Assembly: GCF_041020765.1 (NCBI RefSeq)
Contig: NZ_JBEUEJ010000019.1
Length of the DNA: 64,000 bases
From: Kineococcus terrestris
GTDB taxonomy: Bacteria; Actinomycetota; Actinomycetes; Actinomycetales; Kineococcaceae
Strand: one strand, 5' to 3'
A program made the translations under genes and the position numbers. The notes beneath the pieces were generated by a model, which was given only the letters and a program-made list of their open reading frames with translations, was not told the origin of the DNA and did no database searches. This document shows positions 31,458 through 39,606 of this stretch, piece after piece (the stretch's first letter is position 1; every line of letters starts with the position of its first letter).

Positions 31458-32627
31458 GCAGGTGTGGACGCGGTCGCCGCCGGCGCCCTTGGACACGTAC
31501 ACGGCGCGGTCGGCGCGCTGCAGGGCGTCGCTCGGCGCGTCGTCCGGGCGCAGCACCGTGTACCCGACGCTGGCCGTCACGCCGTGGGGGCGGCCCGCCG
31601 CGGCGACCGCGGCGCGCAGGGCCGCCGCCAGCCGGGCCCGCTCCGGCTCCTCGCGCTGGCGGCACAGCACGGCGAACTCGTCACCGCCGAGGCGGGCGAC
31701 GCTGTCCACCTCGCGCGCCACCGCGCGCACCGCCGCCGCGACGGCCACGAGCACCTCGTCGCCGACGTGGTGGCCGCAGGTGTCGTTGACGGCCTTGAAC
31801 CCGTCCAGGTCGACCACGTACAGGGTGGAGACGGGACGCGGCTCGGCGATCCCCACCTCCAGGCGGGCGGTGAAGGCCCGTCGGTTCAGGCACCCCGTCA
31901 GCGGGTCGGTGGCCGCCAGGGTCTCCAGCGTGCGGGCCATCAGCGCGCGCTGGTGCTGCGCGTCGGCCTGGTTGTGCGCCGCCCACACGGCCATCGCGGT
32001 GGCGGTGGACATCAGCGCGGTGTGCACGACGGCGGTGCTGAGCTGGGCCTCCGGCCCCGACAGGTGCACCAGGCCGTCGGCGACCACCATGACCGCGCCG
32101 AGCGCGCCCACCGCGACCGGGGGGTAGGCCACGGCGGCGTAGGTCAGGGTCAGCACGAGCAGGAGCGTCAGGGCGCTGCCCGCACCCCCGTCGTACACCG
32201 CCAGCGCGCTCACCACGGCGGTCAGGCCCAGGCTCCAGCCGTAGAAGAACGGCCCGCCCCAGCGGCCGAGGACCAGCGCCCGCACGGGCACGCGCAGCAG
32301 CGCCAGGGAACCGGCGAAGATCGCCGACCCCACCGCCACCAGGCCGCCGCGGTGGGGGCCGGCCGCCGTGGACGTGGCGTAGACGAGCACCAGCAGCGCG
32401 CACGTGCAGCTGAGGACCACCCCGATGCGCTGGTGGCGCTGCCAGAAGCGGGCCTGCACCTCGTCCTCGCCCAGCGGCCGCAGCAGCGCGGCGCGCCAGC
32501 GCGCCGCGGCGGGGGGTGCCACCGGGTCCACCGCGGGGCGGGGCGCGCGGTCCCGGTCCACGCCGACGAGGTGGCCGGCCCCGCCCACCGCGAGCGTCCG
32601 GGCGGCCCAGCGCTGCCAGTCGCGCAC
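31455..32627 (-). CDS. Membrane-bound GGDEF diguanylate cyclase (390 aa)
   Basis: About six hydrophobic segments (residues 60-215) followed by a GGDEF domain at about 225-385: ATDPLTGCLNRRAFTARL, YVVDLDGFKAVNDTCGHHVGD and intact active site ARLGGDEFAVLC. The start is GTG 32627, five bases after GGAGGAGG; an upstream ATG (32720) lacks such a site and its extension is low complexity. Second diguanylate cyclase in the window, different in sequence from that at 19897 outside the catalytic domain. Confidence 0.87.
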   Translation of the reverse strand: MRDWQRWAARTLAVGGAGHLVGVDRDRAPRPAVDPVAPPAAARWRAALLRPLGEDEVQARFWQRHQRIGVVLSCTCALLVLVYATSTAAGPHRGGLVAVGSAIFAGSLALLRVPVRALVLGRWGGPFFYGWSLGLTAVVSALAVYDGGAGSALTLLLVLTLTYAAVAYPPVAVGALGAVMVVADGLVHLSGPEAQLSTAVVHTALMSTATAMAVWAAHNQADAQHQRALMARTLETLAATDPLTGCLNRRAFTARLEVGIAEPRPVSTLYVVDLDGFKAVNDTCGHHVGDEVLVAVAAAVRAVAREVDSVARLGGDEFAVLCRQREEPERARLAAALRAAVAAAGRPHGVTASVGYTVLRPDDAPSDALQRADRAVYVSKGAGGDRVHTC

Positions 32628-32837
32628 GACCGCCTCCTCCCGACGTCCGACGCGCCCGGTGGCCGCACCGGGCGGGCCGGTGCTGCGCGCCGCGCGGACG
32701 CGGACCGGCCACCTCCTCATCGGCCGGCCGGGACCGGGGCCGCAGCGCCGCGCGCCGCGGTCAGCCGTCCGGCGCAGCGGCGGCCCGCCCCGCCCGTCGC
32801 GGTGGGGGACGCCGTCGGCGGCGCGGTGGGGGCCGGG

Positions 32838-33944
32838 TCACCCATCGCCGCGGCTGCGCAGGGCCAGGACGAGCGCCACCCGCCCGTCGAAGGACGCCGG
32901 GTCCGCGCCCGCCAGCTCGCGCACGCGGGCCAGCCGGTTGCGCACCGAGTTCGGGTGGACGGACAGCGCCTGCGCGGTGGCGCTCAGCGAGCCGTCCAGG
33001 GCCAGGTAGGTCTCGACCGTCGTCACGAGCCGGCTGCCGTGCCGGGCGTCGTAGCGCACCAGGGGTCCCAGGACGTGGTCGGCGAACGGCGCGAGGTCCT
33101 CGGCCGTCATGCGCTCCAGCAGCCCGGAGAACGTCGCCAGGTCCCGCGGCCCCGCCGGCGAGCCGCGCCGCGCGGCGATGGCGAAGGCCGCCAGCCCCTC
33201 GCGCACCGAGCGGGCGACGCGCGGCAGCGGCCCGGGCCCGCCCGTCGCGTGCGGCACGGGCGGTGACGCCGCGGCCAGCGCGGCCGCGCCGGCGGCCACC
33301 GCGCCCGCGGCCGCGACGACGACCGCCACCTCGCCGATCCACCCCTCCACGTGCGGGCCCGCGACCGGGCAGGCGCGGCCCGCCGGCAGGCACAGGACGG
33401 CCAGGTCGCCGTCGAGGACGTGCGCGGGCAGCCGGTCGCGCAGCACGCCGGCGCTGGCCAGGCCCCGGCGCACGTAGTCCAGGACCCGCCCGTCCTCCCG
33501 GCGCTCGCGCCGCGCGCTCCGCGCCGCGTCGTGGACCTCCTGCAGCCTCTCGGTGAACGCGACGAACGGCAGGGTGTTCGGCACCGTGAACAGCGGCAGC
33601 CCCGCCCGCCGCGCGTCGTCCGCGAGCTCCAGCGGCGGTTCGTGCCCGCTCACGCCGACCGCCAGGCCGATGCCCGCGGCGCCCGCGCGGACCAGGGCGT
33701 CGACGAACGCGCGGCGGTCGGCGGCGGTGCGCAGGTCCGAGCCCACCGTGAGGATCAGCTCCCCGCCGCGCAGGAACGCCGACGGGTCGACGAGCTCCGT
33801 CGGGTGCGCCAGGCGCACGGCGCGGTCCAGCCCGGCCCCGCCCGTGAGCACCCGCACGTCGAAACCCGGCCACGACACGACGTCCCGCACGGTCACCGCC
33901 GGGGCGCCGCCGGGGCCCGGGAGCGCGGCGTCGGACGTCATCAC
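32838..33944 (-). CDS. PucR/CdaR family transcriptional regulator (368 aa)
   Basis: N-terminal PucR domain (VTVRDVVSWPGFDVRVLTGG, HPTELVDPSAFLRGGELILTVG) and C-terminal PucR HTH_30 (VETYLALDGSLSATAQALSVHPNSVRNRLARV). This family activates purine or amino-acid catabolism genes in response to substrate. The GTG at 33944 has a -10 box six bases upstream and is probably leaderless; an ATG follows directly at 33941. Divergent from the permease-deaminase operon, which it probably controls. Confidence 0.9.
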   Translation of the reverse strand: MMTSDAALPGPGGAPAVTVRDVVSWPGFDVRVLTGGAGLDRAVRLAHPTELVDPSAFLRGGELILTVGSDLRTAADRRAFVDALVRAGAAGIGLAVGVSGHEPPLELADDARRAGLPLFTVPNTLPFVAFTERLQEVHDAARSARRERREDGRVLDYVRRGLASAGVLRDRLPAHVLDGDLAVLCLPAGRACPVAGPHVEGWIGEVAVVVAAAGAVAAGAAALAAASPPVPHATGGPGPLPRVARSVREGLAAFAIAARRGSPAGPRDLATFSGLLERMTAEDLAPFADHVLGPLVRYDARHGSRLVTTVETYLALDGSLSATAQALSVHPNSVRNRLARVRELAGADPASFDGRVALVLALRSRGDG

Positions 33945-33946
33945 CG

Positions 33947-33983
33947 GGAAACACTAGGGCCGCCGTGTGACGCCGGTGTTTCC
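33947..33983. promoter_or_regulatory. Inverted repeat overlapping the pucR promoter
   Basis: Perfect 8-bp arms GGAAACAC (33947-33954) and GTGTTTCC (33976-33983), spacer 21 bases. The left arm overlaps the -10 box of the PucR gene, suggesting autoregulation. Confidence 0.55.
33951..33956 (-). promoter_or_regulatory. -10 box of leaderless PucR-family gene
   Basis: TAGTGT on the minus strand, six bases before the GTG at 33944. Confidence 0.5.
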
Positions 33984-33986
33984 GCC

Positions 33987-34006
33987 GGGTGTGGGCGCGC
34001 ACACCC
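33987..34006. promoter_or_regulatory. Second inverted repeat in the pucR-permease gap
   Basis: GGGTGTG-GGCGCG-CACACCC, perfect 7-bp arms, roughly 60 bases upstream of the permease -10 (TACGGT, 34066-34071); position suits an activator. Confidence 0.5.
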
Positions 34007-34065
34007 CGGCGCGGCGGCGGCTGTGGGCGCCGTCAGGAACCTCCCGCGCGGGCGCGCGGCCCGCC

Positions 34066-34071
34066 TACGGT
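34066..34071 (+). promoter_or_regulatory. Probable -10 box of the permease-amidohydrolase operon
   Basis: TACGGT, 49 bases before the ATG at 34121. Confidence 0.4.
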
Positions 34072-34120
34072 GACCGCCGGTCCGCCCCCCGCCCCACCGG
34101 ATCCCGCCGAGAGGAACCCG

Positions 34121-35422
34121 ATGGCCACCACCGGAACCCCTGCCCCCGCCGGCGCGCCGCCCGGCGTCGACACCGACTACCCGCTGAGCCCGGTCCCCGC
34201 CGCGGCCCGCAGGAGCACGACGTCCGTCGTGGTCGTCGTCCTCGGTTTCCTGTTCTTCACCCCCACCATGATCACCGGTGGGCAGGTCGCCGCGGCGTTC
34301 GACTTCTCCCGCTTCCTGCTGCTGGCCGCCGCGGCCGCCGCCGTGCTGGCCGTCTACATCGGCCTGATGGGCGCCATCAGCGCCCGCACCGGCCTGACGA
34401 CGGTCCTGCTGACGCGCAGCGTGTTCGGCCGCGCCGGCGGCAAGTGGGCCTCGATCGTGCTCGGCGGCACCCAGGTCGGCTGGTACGGCATCACCCTGGC
34501 GACGCTCACCGACCTCGTCGGCCGCGCGCTCGGCGTGCAGACCACGTGGCCGCTCGCCGTCGTGGCCGGCGTCGCCATGGCGGCCAGCGCCTACCGCGGG
34601 TTCCGCGGCATCGAGGTGCTCAGCTGGATCTCCGTGCCGCTCATGTTGGCCCTGTGCCTGTGGGTCCTCGTCCTCGCCGTCGGCGAGACCGGCGGCCCCG
34701 GTGACCTGCTGGGCCTGGAGGGCGCGGGCGGGATGAGCACCGGCGTCGCGCTCACCGCGATGATCGCCACGTTCGTCTCCGGCGGCACCCAGATGGGCAA
34801 CTGGACGCGGTTCGCCCGCTCGGGCCGCACCGCGTTCGTCAGCACCGCGGTCTGCGTCCTGCTGGCCCAGTTCGCCATGCTGGCCTTCGGCGGCGTGGGC
34901 GCCGCCGCGTTCGGGCAGGCGGACTACGCCGAGCTGCTCGTCCAGCTCGGCATCGTCGGCGCCGGCCTGCTGCTGCTGGTGCTGAACCTGTGGACCACCA
35001 ACGACAACACCGCCTACGCGTTCGGCGTCGCCGGTGCCGAGCTGTTCGAGCGCCCCGACAAGCGCCCGTTCGTCGTCGGCGGCGTGGTCCTCGGCATCGC
35101 CATCGCCGTCAGCGACCTCGGCGGCGCCCTCGTGCCCTTCCTCGTCCTGCTGGGCGTCGTCATCCCGCCGCTGGGCGGTGCGCTCATCGGCTGGTTCTTC
35201 CTCGTCTGGCGCGGGCACGCCCCGGCCACGGACCTCGCCGGGCAGCCGCTCGTGCGCTGGAGCGCCCTGGCCGCCTACGCGGCCGGCACCGCCGCCGCCT
35301 GGGCCGGGTCCGCCTTCGACGTCGGGATCCCCGCCCTGCAGGGCGTCCTCGTCGCGGCGCTCGCGGCGCCCCTCGCGGCCGCCGTCGCCCGCCGCGCGAC
35401 CCGCGCGGAGGTGGCCGCGTGA
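34121..35422 (+). CDS. Cytosine/purine permease family (NCS1, CodB-like) transporter (433 aa)
   Basis: About twelve membrane helices; nucleobase:cation symporter-1 family features include FTPTMITGGQVAAAFDFSRF, SVFGRAGGKWASIVLGGTQVGWYG, and NLWTTNDNTAYAFGVAGAEL, all close to CodB. It should import cytosine or a related nucleobase. ATG 34121 follows GAGAGGA. Translationally coupled (GTGA) to an amidohydrolase, and divergent from a PucR regulator, so the operon probably salvages or degrades imported bases. Confidence 0.88.
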   Translation: MATTGTPAPAGAPPGVDTDYPLSPVPAAARRSTTSVVVVVLGFLFFTPTMITGGQVAAAFDFSRFLLLAAAAAAVLAVYIGLMGAISARTGLTTVLLTRSVFGRAGGKWASIVLGGTQVGWYGITLATLTDLVGRALGVQTTWPLAVVAGVAMAASAYRGFRGIEVLSWISVPLMLALCLWVLVLAVGETGGPGDLLGLEGAGGMSTGVALTAMIATFVSGGTQMGNWTRFARSGRTAFVSTAVCVLLAQFAMLAFGGVGAAAFGQADYAELLVQLGIVGAGLLLLVLNLWTTNDNTAYAFGVAGAELFERPDKRPFVVGGVVLGIAIAVSDLGGALVPFLVLLGVVIPPLGGALIGWFFLVWRGHAPATDLAGQPLVRWSALAAYAAGTAAAWAGSAFDVGIPALQGVLVAALAAPLAAAVARRATRAEVAA

Positions 35423-36972
35423 GCGCCCCCACCCCGGGCCCCACGGGGTCCCCGGGCACCTTCGTCCGCGCCGCCCACGTCATCACGATGGACGCCCGCA
35501 CCGGCAGCGGCCCCGTCGTCGCGAACGTGCGGTTCGCCGACGGCGTCCTCACCGGGATCGGCCCGGACGTGCGGCCGGAACCCGGCGACACGGTCCTCGA
35601 CGGCACCGACCGCCTCGTCACCCCGGGGTTCGTCAACGCGCACACCCACTCCTGGGAGGCGCTGTTCAAGGGCCGCTACGACAACCTGCCGCTCGAGCTG
35701 TGGATGCTGTTCTCCTACCCGATCCTCGGCGACGCGCGGGTGTCCCCGGACCTGGTGCGCCTGCGCAGCCGGCTGTTCGCCGCCGAGTCGCTCAAGGCGG
35801 GCGTCACCACCCTCGTCGACGACGTGCTGGAGACGCCGGGGCAGGAGTTCGACCAGCTGGACGCCGTCGTCGACGCCTACGACGAGGCCGGCGTGCGCGC
35901 CAACGTCTCCGGGCACGTCATCAACCGCCCGTTCACGGACACCCTGCCGTTCCTCGGCGAGCTGCTCGACCCGGCCGTCGCCGAGCGGGTGCGGCGCGCG
36001 CCCCTGCTGAGCGCCGAGGAGTACCTGACCTTCAGCCGGGAGGCGTTCGACCGCTACCGCGGCCGCGCGGGCGGGCGGCTGCGGTACATGGTCGCCCCGT
36101 CCGGGCCGCAGCGCTGCACCGACGACCTGCTCGCCGGGGCGACGGAGCTGGCGCTGCGCGAGGGCGCCGAGTGCCACGTCCACGTCCTGGAGACCAAGAC
36201 GCAGGCCGTCACCGGGCAGGAGTCCTACGGCGCCACCCTCGTGGAGCACATGGCCCGGATCGGCGCCCTGTCGCCGGTGACGACCTTCGCGCACGGCATC
36301 TGGGTCACCCCCTCCGACGTCGAGCTCATGGCGGCGCACGGGGTCTCCGTCTCGCACAACCCCGTGTCCAACATGAAGCTCGGCTCGGGCATCGCGCCCT
36401 GGCGCGCCTACCACGACGCCGGGGTGCCCGTCGGGCTCGGCAGCGACGGCTGCTCCTCCAGCGACAGCCCGCGGATGCTCGACGTGCTCAAGGCCGCGGC
36501 CCTGCTGCACAAGGTCAGCGGCCCGGACTTCACGCGGTGGCCGACGGTGGAGGAGGTCCTGCGCGCCGGGACGGTGGGCGGTGCGCGGACCGCGCAGCTG
36601 CACACCACGACCGGCTCGCTGGAGGTGGGCAAGCGCGCGGACCTGCTGGTGTGGGACCTCGCCACCCTGGCGTTCACACCCCGCAACGAGCTGGACCTGC
36701 AGCTCGTGCACTCCGAGAACGGCAGCTCCCTGGAATCGGTCTACGTGGACGGCCGGCTGCTCGTCGACCGCGGGCGCCTGACGACCCTCGACGAGGCCGC
36801 GCTCGTGGCCGAGCTCGCCGAGCGGCGCGAGGAGCTGCGCTCCTGGCAGGAGGGGCTGGGCCGCCTCAACGAGGTCTTCGTCCCGGCGTTCACCGCGATG
36901 CACCACCGCGCGGCCGCCCGCGACGTCGGCGTGGACCGCTGGGCCGACCGCGAGGCCCAACCCGTCGGCTGA
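35419..36972 (+). CDS. Amidohydrolase of the cytosine deaminase/TRZ-ATZ type (517 aa)
   Basis: Metal-dependent amidohydrolase barrel: first metal ligands in VTPGFVNAHTHSWEAL, mid ligand region AECHVHVLETK, TFAHGIWVT, and the Asp in PVGLGSDGCSSSDS; C-terminal ADLLVWDL. Such enzymes deaminate or dechlorinate nitrogen heterocycles. It lies directly after a CodB-like permease, so a pyrimidine- or purine-like substrate is likely. GTG start overlaps the permease stop. Longer than usual (450-480) owing to a C-terminal helical tail. Confidence 0.86.
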   Translation: MSAPTPGPTGSPGTFVRAAHVITMDARTGSGPVVANVRFADGVLTGIGPDVRPEPGDTVLDGTDRLVTPGFVNAHTHSWEALFKGRYDNLPLELWMLFSYPILGDARVSPDLVRLRSRLFAAESLKAGVTTLVDDVLETPGQEFDQLDAVVDAYDEAGVRANVSGHVINRPFTDTLPFLGELLDPAVAERVRRAPLLSAEEYLTFSREAFDRYRGRAGGRLRYMVAPSGPQRCTDDLLAGATELALREGAECHVHVLETKTQAVTGQESYGATLVEHMARIGALSPVTTFAHGIWVTPSDVELMAAHGVSVSHNPVSNMKLGSGIAPWRAYHDAGVPVGLGSDGCSSSDSPRMLDVLKAAALLHKVSGPDFTRWPTVEEVLRAGTVGGARTAQLHTTTGSLEVGKRADLLVWDLATLAFTPRNELDLQLVHSENGSSLESVYVDGRLLVDRGRLTTLDEAALVAELAERREELRSWQEGLGRLNEVFVPAFTAMHHRAAARDVGVDRWADREAQPVG

Positions 36973-37007
36973 GCCCCGCCCGCCGCCCGCCGCGCCCGGC
37001 CGGCCCG

Positions 37008-38375
37008 CTACCGGCGGGCCAGCAGGCGGCGGCGGGCGGCGACCAGGTCGGCGACGGCCCGCTGCTCGGACGTCGTGCGCAGCTCGCCGTCCTCCACCAC
37101 GACGCGGCCCTCGACCAGGAGCAGCCGCAGCGGCGGGGTGGGGCCGATGACCAGCGCGACGACGGGGTCGTCCAGGTCGGCGTGGCCCAGCCCCGTCAGG
37201 TCCCACACGGCCAGGTCGGCGCGCTTGCCCACCTCGAGGGACCCGACGTCGTCGCGGCCCAGGCACGCGGCGCCGCCCGCGGTGGCCGCCCGCAGCGCGT
37301 CGCGGGCGCTCATCGCCGCCGCGCCGCCCCGGCCGCGGGCGCTGTAGACCATCTGCCGCAGCTCGTCGACGAGACCGCCCTGCTCGCTGGAGGCGGCGCC
37401 GTCCACCCCCAGCCCCACGGGCACCCCGGCGTCCAGCAGGTCGCGGGCGCGCGCCACCCCGGCGCCCAGGCGGGCGTTGGAGCTGGGGCAGTGGGCGACG
37501 GCGCTGCCGGTGCGGGCCAGCACCGCGACGTCCGCGTCGGACAGGTGCACGCAGTGCGCGAGCCACACGTCCGGGCCCAGCCACCCCAGGTCCTCCATCA
37601 CCTGCACGGGGCGGGCGCCGAAGACGCGGGCGCAGAACTCCTCCTCGTCCGCGGTCTCCGCCAGGTGGGTGTGCCGGCGGATCCCCAGCTCGGCGGCCTG
37701 CGCGGCCGTCTCGCGCAGCAGGTCCGCGCTCACCGAGAACGGTGAGCACGGAGCGGCGCCGACGCGCACCATCGCGCCGGGGGAGGGGGCGTGGTGGCGG
37801 GCCACCGCCTCCGCGGTCGCGGCCAGGACGGCGTCCACGCCCTCGACGACGGAGTCCGGCGGCAGCCCGCCCGCCGAGGCGCCCAGGTCCATCGACCCGC
37901 GCGTCGGCGCGAACCGCAGGCCGACCGTCCGCGCCGCCTCGACCGTGGCGGTGAGCTGGTCCCCGCCGTCGCGCGGGTGCAGGTAGTGGTGGTCGGTCGT
38001 GGTCGTGCAGCCGGTCAGCGCCAGCCGCGCCAGCCCGGCCCGGGCCGCGGCCTCCACGTCCTCCGCGCGCAGGCCCGCCCAGAGGGGGTAGAGCGTCGTC
38101 AGCCAGTCGAACAGGCCGGAGTCCACCGCGAACCCCCGCGTGGCCCACTGGTAGAGGTGGTGGTGGGTGTTCACGAGGCCGGGGGTCACGAGGTGACCGC
38201 GCAGGTCCAGCTCGCGGGTGCCCACCGGCAGCCGCTCCCGCAGCCGCGGGGGCGGGTCGCCGGCACCAACCGCCGCGACGACCCCGTCGTCCACCAGGAC
38301 GTGACCCGTCGCGTGCTCGGTCCCCGCGGCGTCGACGGTGGCGACGGCGGCTCCGGTCAGCAGCAGGCTCGGCAT
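37008..38375 (-). CDS. 8-oxoguanine deaminase-like amidohydrolase (455 aa)
   Basis: Amidohydrolase with LVTPGLVNTHHHLYQWATRG, GCTTTTDHHYLHPRDGGDQL, TRGSMDLGASAGGLPPDSVV, VAPCSPFSV-type segment (GAAPCSPFSVSADLLRE), HTHLAETADEEEF, WLAHCVHLSD and GVDGAASSEQGGL, the pattern of 8-oxoguanine deaminase (and hydroxydechloroatrazine ethylaminohydrolase). It would convert 8-oxoguanine to urate, feeding purine catabolism, consistent with the adjacent PucR and permease genes. It converges with the permease operon and faces its own upstream inverted repeat. Confidence 0.88.
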   Translation of the reverse strand: MPSLLLTGAAVATVDAAGTEHATGHVLVDDGVVAAVGAGDPPPRLRERLPVGTRELDLRGHLVTPGLVNTHHHLYQWATRGFAVDSGLFDWLTTLYPLWAGLRAEDVEAAARAGLARLALTGCTTTTDHHYLHPRDGGDQLTATVEAARTVGLRFAPTRGSMDLGASAGGLPPDSVVEGVDAVLAATAEAVARHHAPSPGAMVRVGAAPCSPFSVSADLLRETAAQAAELGIRRHTHLAETADEEEFCARVFGARPVQVMEDLGWLGPDVWLAHCVHLSDADVAVLARTGSAVAHCPSSNARLGAGVARARDLLDAGVPVGLGVDGAASSEQGGLVDELRQMVYSARGRGGAAAMSARDALRAATAGGAACLGRDDVGSLEVGKRADLAVWDLTGLGHADLDDPVVALVIGPTPPLRLLLVEGRVVVEDGELRTTSEQRAVADLVAARRRLLARR

Positions 38376-38400
38376 GCTGGGATCATGTCAGCGGGGGACC

Positions 38401-38427
38401 GTGACCGGATCGTTCACGACCGGTCAC
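38401..38427. promoter_or_regulatory. Inverted repeat between 8-oxoguanine deaminase-like gene and esterase gene
   Basis: Perfect 8-bp arms GTGACCGG and CCGGTCAC, spacer 11 bases, in the 97-base gap between two divergent starts; candidate operator. Confidence 0.55.
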
Positions 38428-38472
38428 GCAGAACGACTACGCCGTCCGGGTGGGGCGGCCGATGATGCGGGC

Positions 38473-39423
38473 GTGGGGGGACTGTTCGTGAGGGGTGGGG
38501 GTGCCGACGCGCGCCGCGCGACGCGGCGCACCGTCGTCAGCGGGCTGCTGGGCGCGGGGGCGCTCGTGCTGGGCAGCGGCTTCGCGCAGCCGGGCGACGT
38601 CACCGGGCCGGTCGCCGCGCCCACCGGCGCGCCCGAGCCGGAGCAGCCGTACGACCCCGGGCCGCGCCTGCCCGCCGCCGAGCCCTCGCACGGCGGCGTG
38701 GTCTACGAGACGTTCACCAGCGCCGCGCGCGGGCGCGAGGTGACGTGGGGCCACTACGTGCCGCACGGCTTCGTGCCCGTCGGTCTGCCCGTCGTCGTCA
38801 CCCTGCACGGGCGCGGCGGCGACGCCCGCTCCAGCTTCGAGTACCTGCGGATGCAGGACGCCCTGGAGCAGCACGTCGCCGGGGGCGGTGCGCCGTTCGC
38901 GCTCGCCTCGGTCGACGGGGGGCTGACGTACTGGCACCCGCGCGCGGACGGCGACGACCCCCTGCGCATGGTCACCGAGGAGCTGCTGCCGCGCCTGGCC
39001 GGCCTGGGCCTGGACACCTCCCGCTACGGCGTGCACGGCATCTCGATGGGCGGCCTCGGCGCGCTGATCATGGCGCGGGAGGCGACCGCGGGCCGGCTGC
39101 GCGGCGACGGCGAGCTGGTGGCCGTGGCCGCCTCCAGCCCGGCGCTGTTCCCGGCCCTGGACTGGGCCAGCGAGGGGGCGTTCGACTCCGCGGCCGACTT
39201 CGCCCGCTGGGGGGCGCTCGCGTCCGCGCCCGGGGTGCGGGGCCTGCCGATGACGGTCTCGTGCGGGGCCAGCGACAAGTTCGCCGGGCCGACGGCGACC
39301 TACCGCTCGCTGGTGCGGCCCCGCCCCGAGGGCGGCATCTCCCGCGGCGACCACACCGAGTCCTACTTCCGCGCCCGCTTCCCCGCCCAGCTCGCCTTCC
39401 TCGGCAGCCACCTCGGCGCCTGA
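38473..39423 (+). CDS. Tat-exported esterase of the alpha/beta hydrolase (EstD-like) type (316 aa)
   Basis: N-terminus ARRATRRTVVSGLLGAGALVLG is a twin-arginine signal (RR-x-V-V then hydrophobic core), so export across the membrane is expected. Catalytic elbow YGVHGISMGGLGALIMA (Ser), preceded by VVTLHGRGGDARSSF (oxyanion hole) and followed by SCGASDKFAGP (Asp) and GDHTESYF (His). Esterase-D/PHB depolymerase-like fold. Start at GTG 38473; GTG 38488 is equally possible. Substrate unknown. Confidence 0.83.
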   Translation: MGGLFVRGGGADARRATRRTVVSGLLGAGALVLGSGFAQPGDVTGPVAAPTGAPEPEQPYDPGPRLPAAEPSHGGVVYETFTSAARGREVTWGHYVPHGFVPVGLPVVVTLHGRGGDARSSFEYLRMQDALEQHVAGGGAPFALASVDGGLTYWHPRADGDDPLRMVTEELLPRLAGLGLDTSRYGVHGISMGGLGALIMAREATAGRLRGDGELVAVAASSPALFPALDWASEGAFDSAADFARWGALASAPGVRGLPMTVSCGASDKFAGPTATYRSLVRPRPEGGISRGDHTESYFRARFPAQLAFLGSHLGA

Positions 39424-39478
39424 CGGCCCGCCCTCCGGGCGGCGCCGCGCCAGGCGACCGGCACCCCGCCCCTCCCCA

Positions 39479-39563
39479 CCGTGATCGTGCACGGTTGAGC
39501 ACTCACCCTTCCACGATCACCGTGATCTCGCTGGGACTCCCTGCAAGATCACGGCGGGGAGGA
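39479..39563 (+). repeat. Intergenic palindromic repeat, copy A (long form)
   Basis: Begins CCGTGATCGTGCACGG and ends CAAGATCACGGCGGGGAGG. Contains the palindrome GATCACCGTGATC and an outer inverted repeat. About 80 percent identical to copy B at 42944 over some 80 bases and, in its first half, to copy C at 57508. Located between two convergent genes. Confidence 0.85.
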
Positions 39564-39606
39564 GAGGTGGGGAGGGGAGGGGCGGGGTCCTCCGGAGGGC
39601 GGCGGG

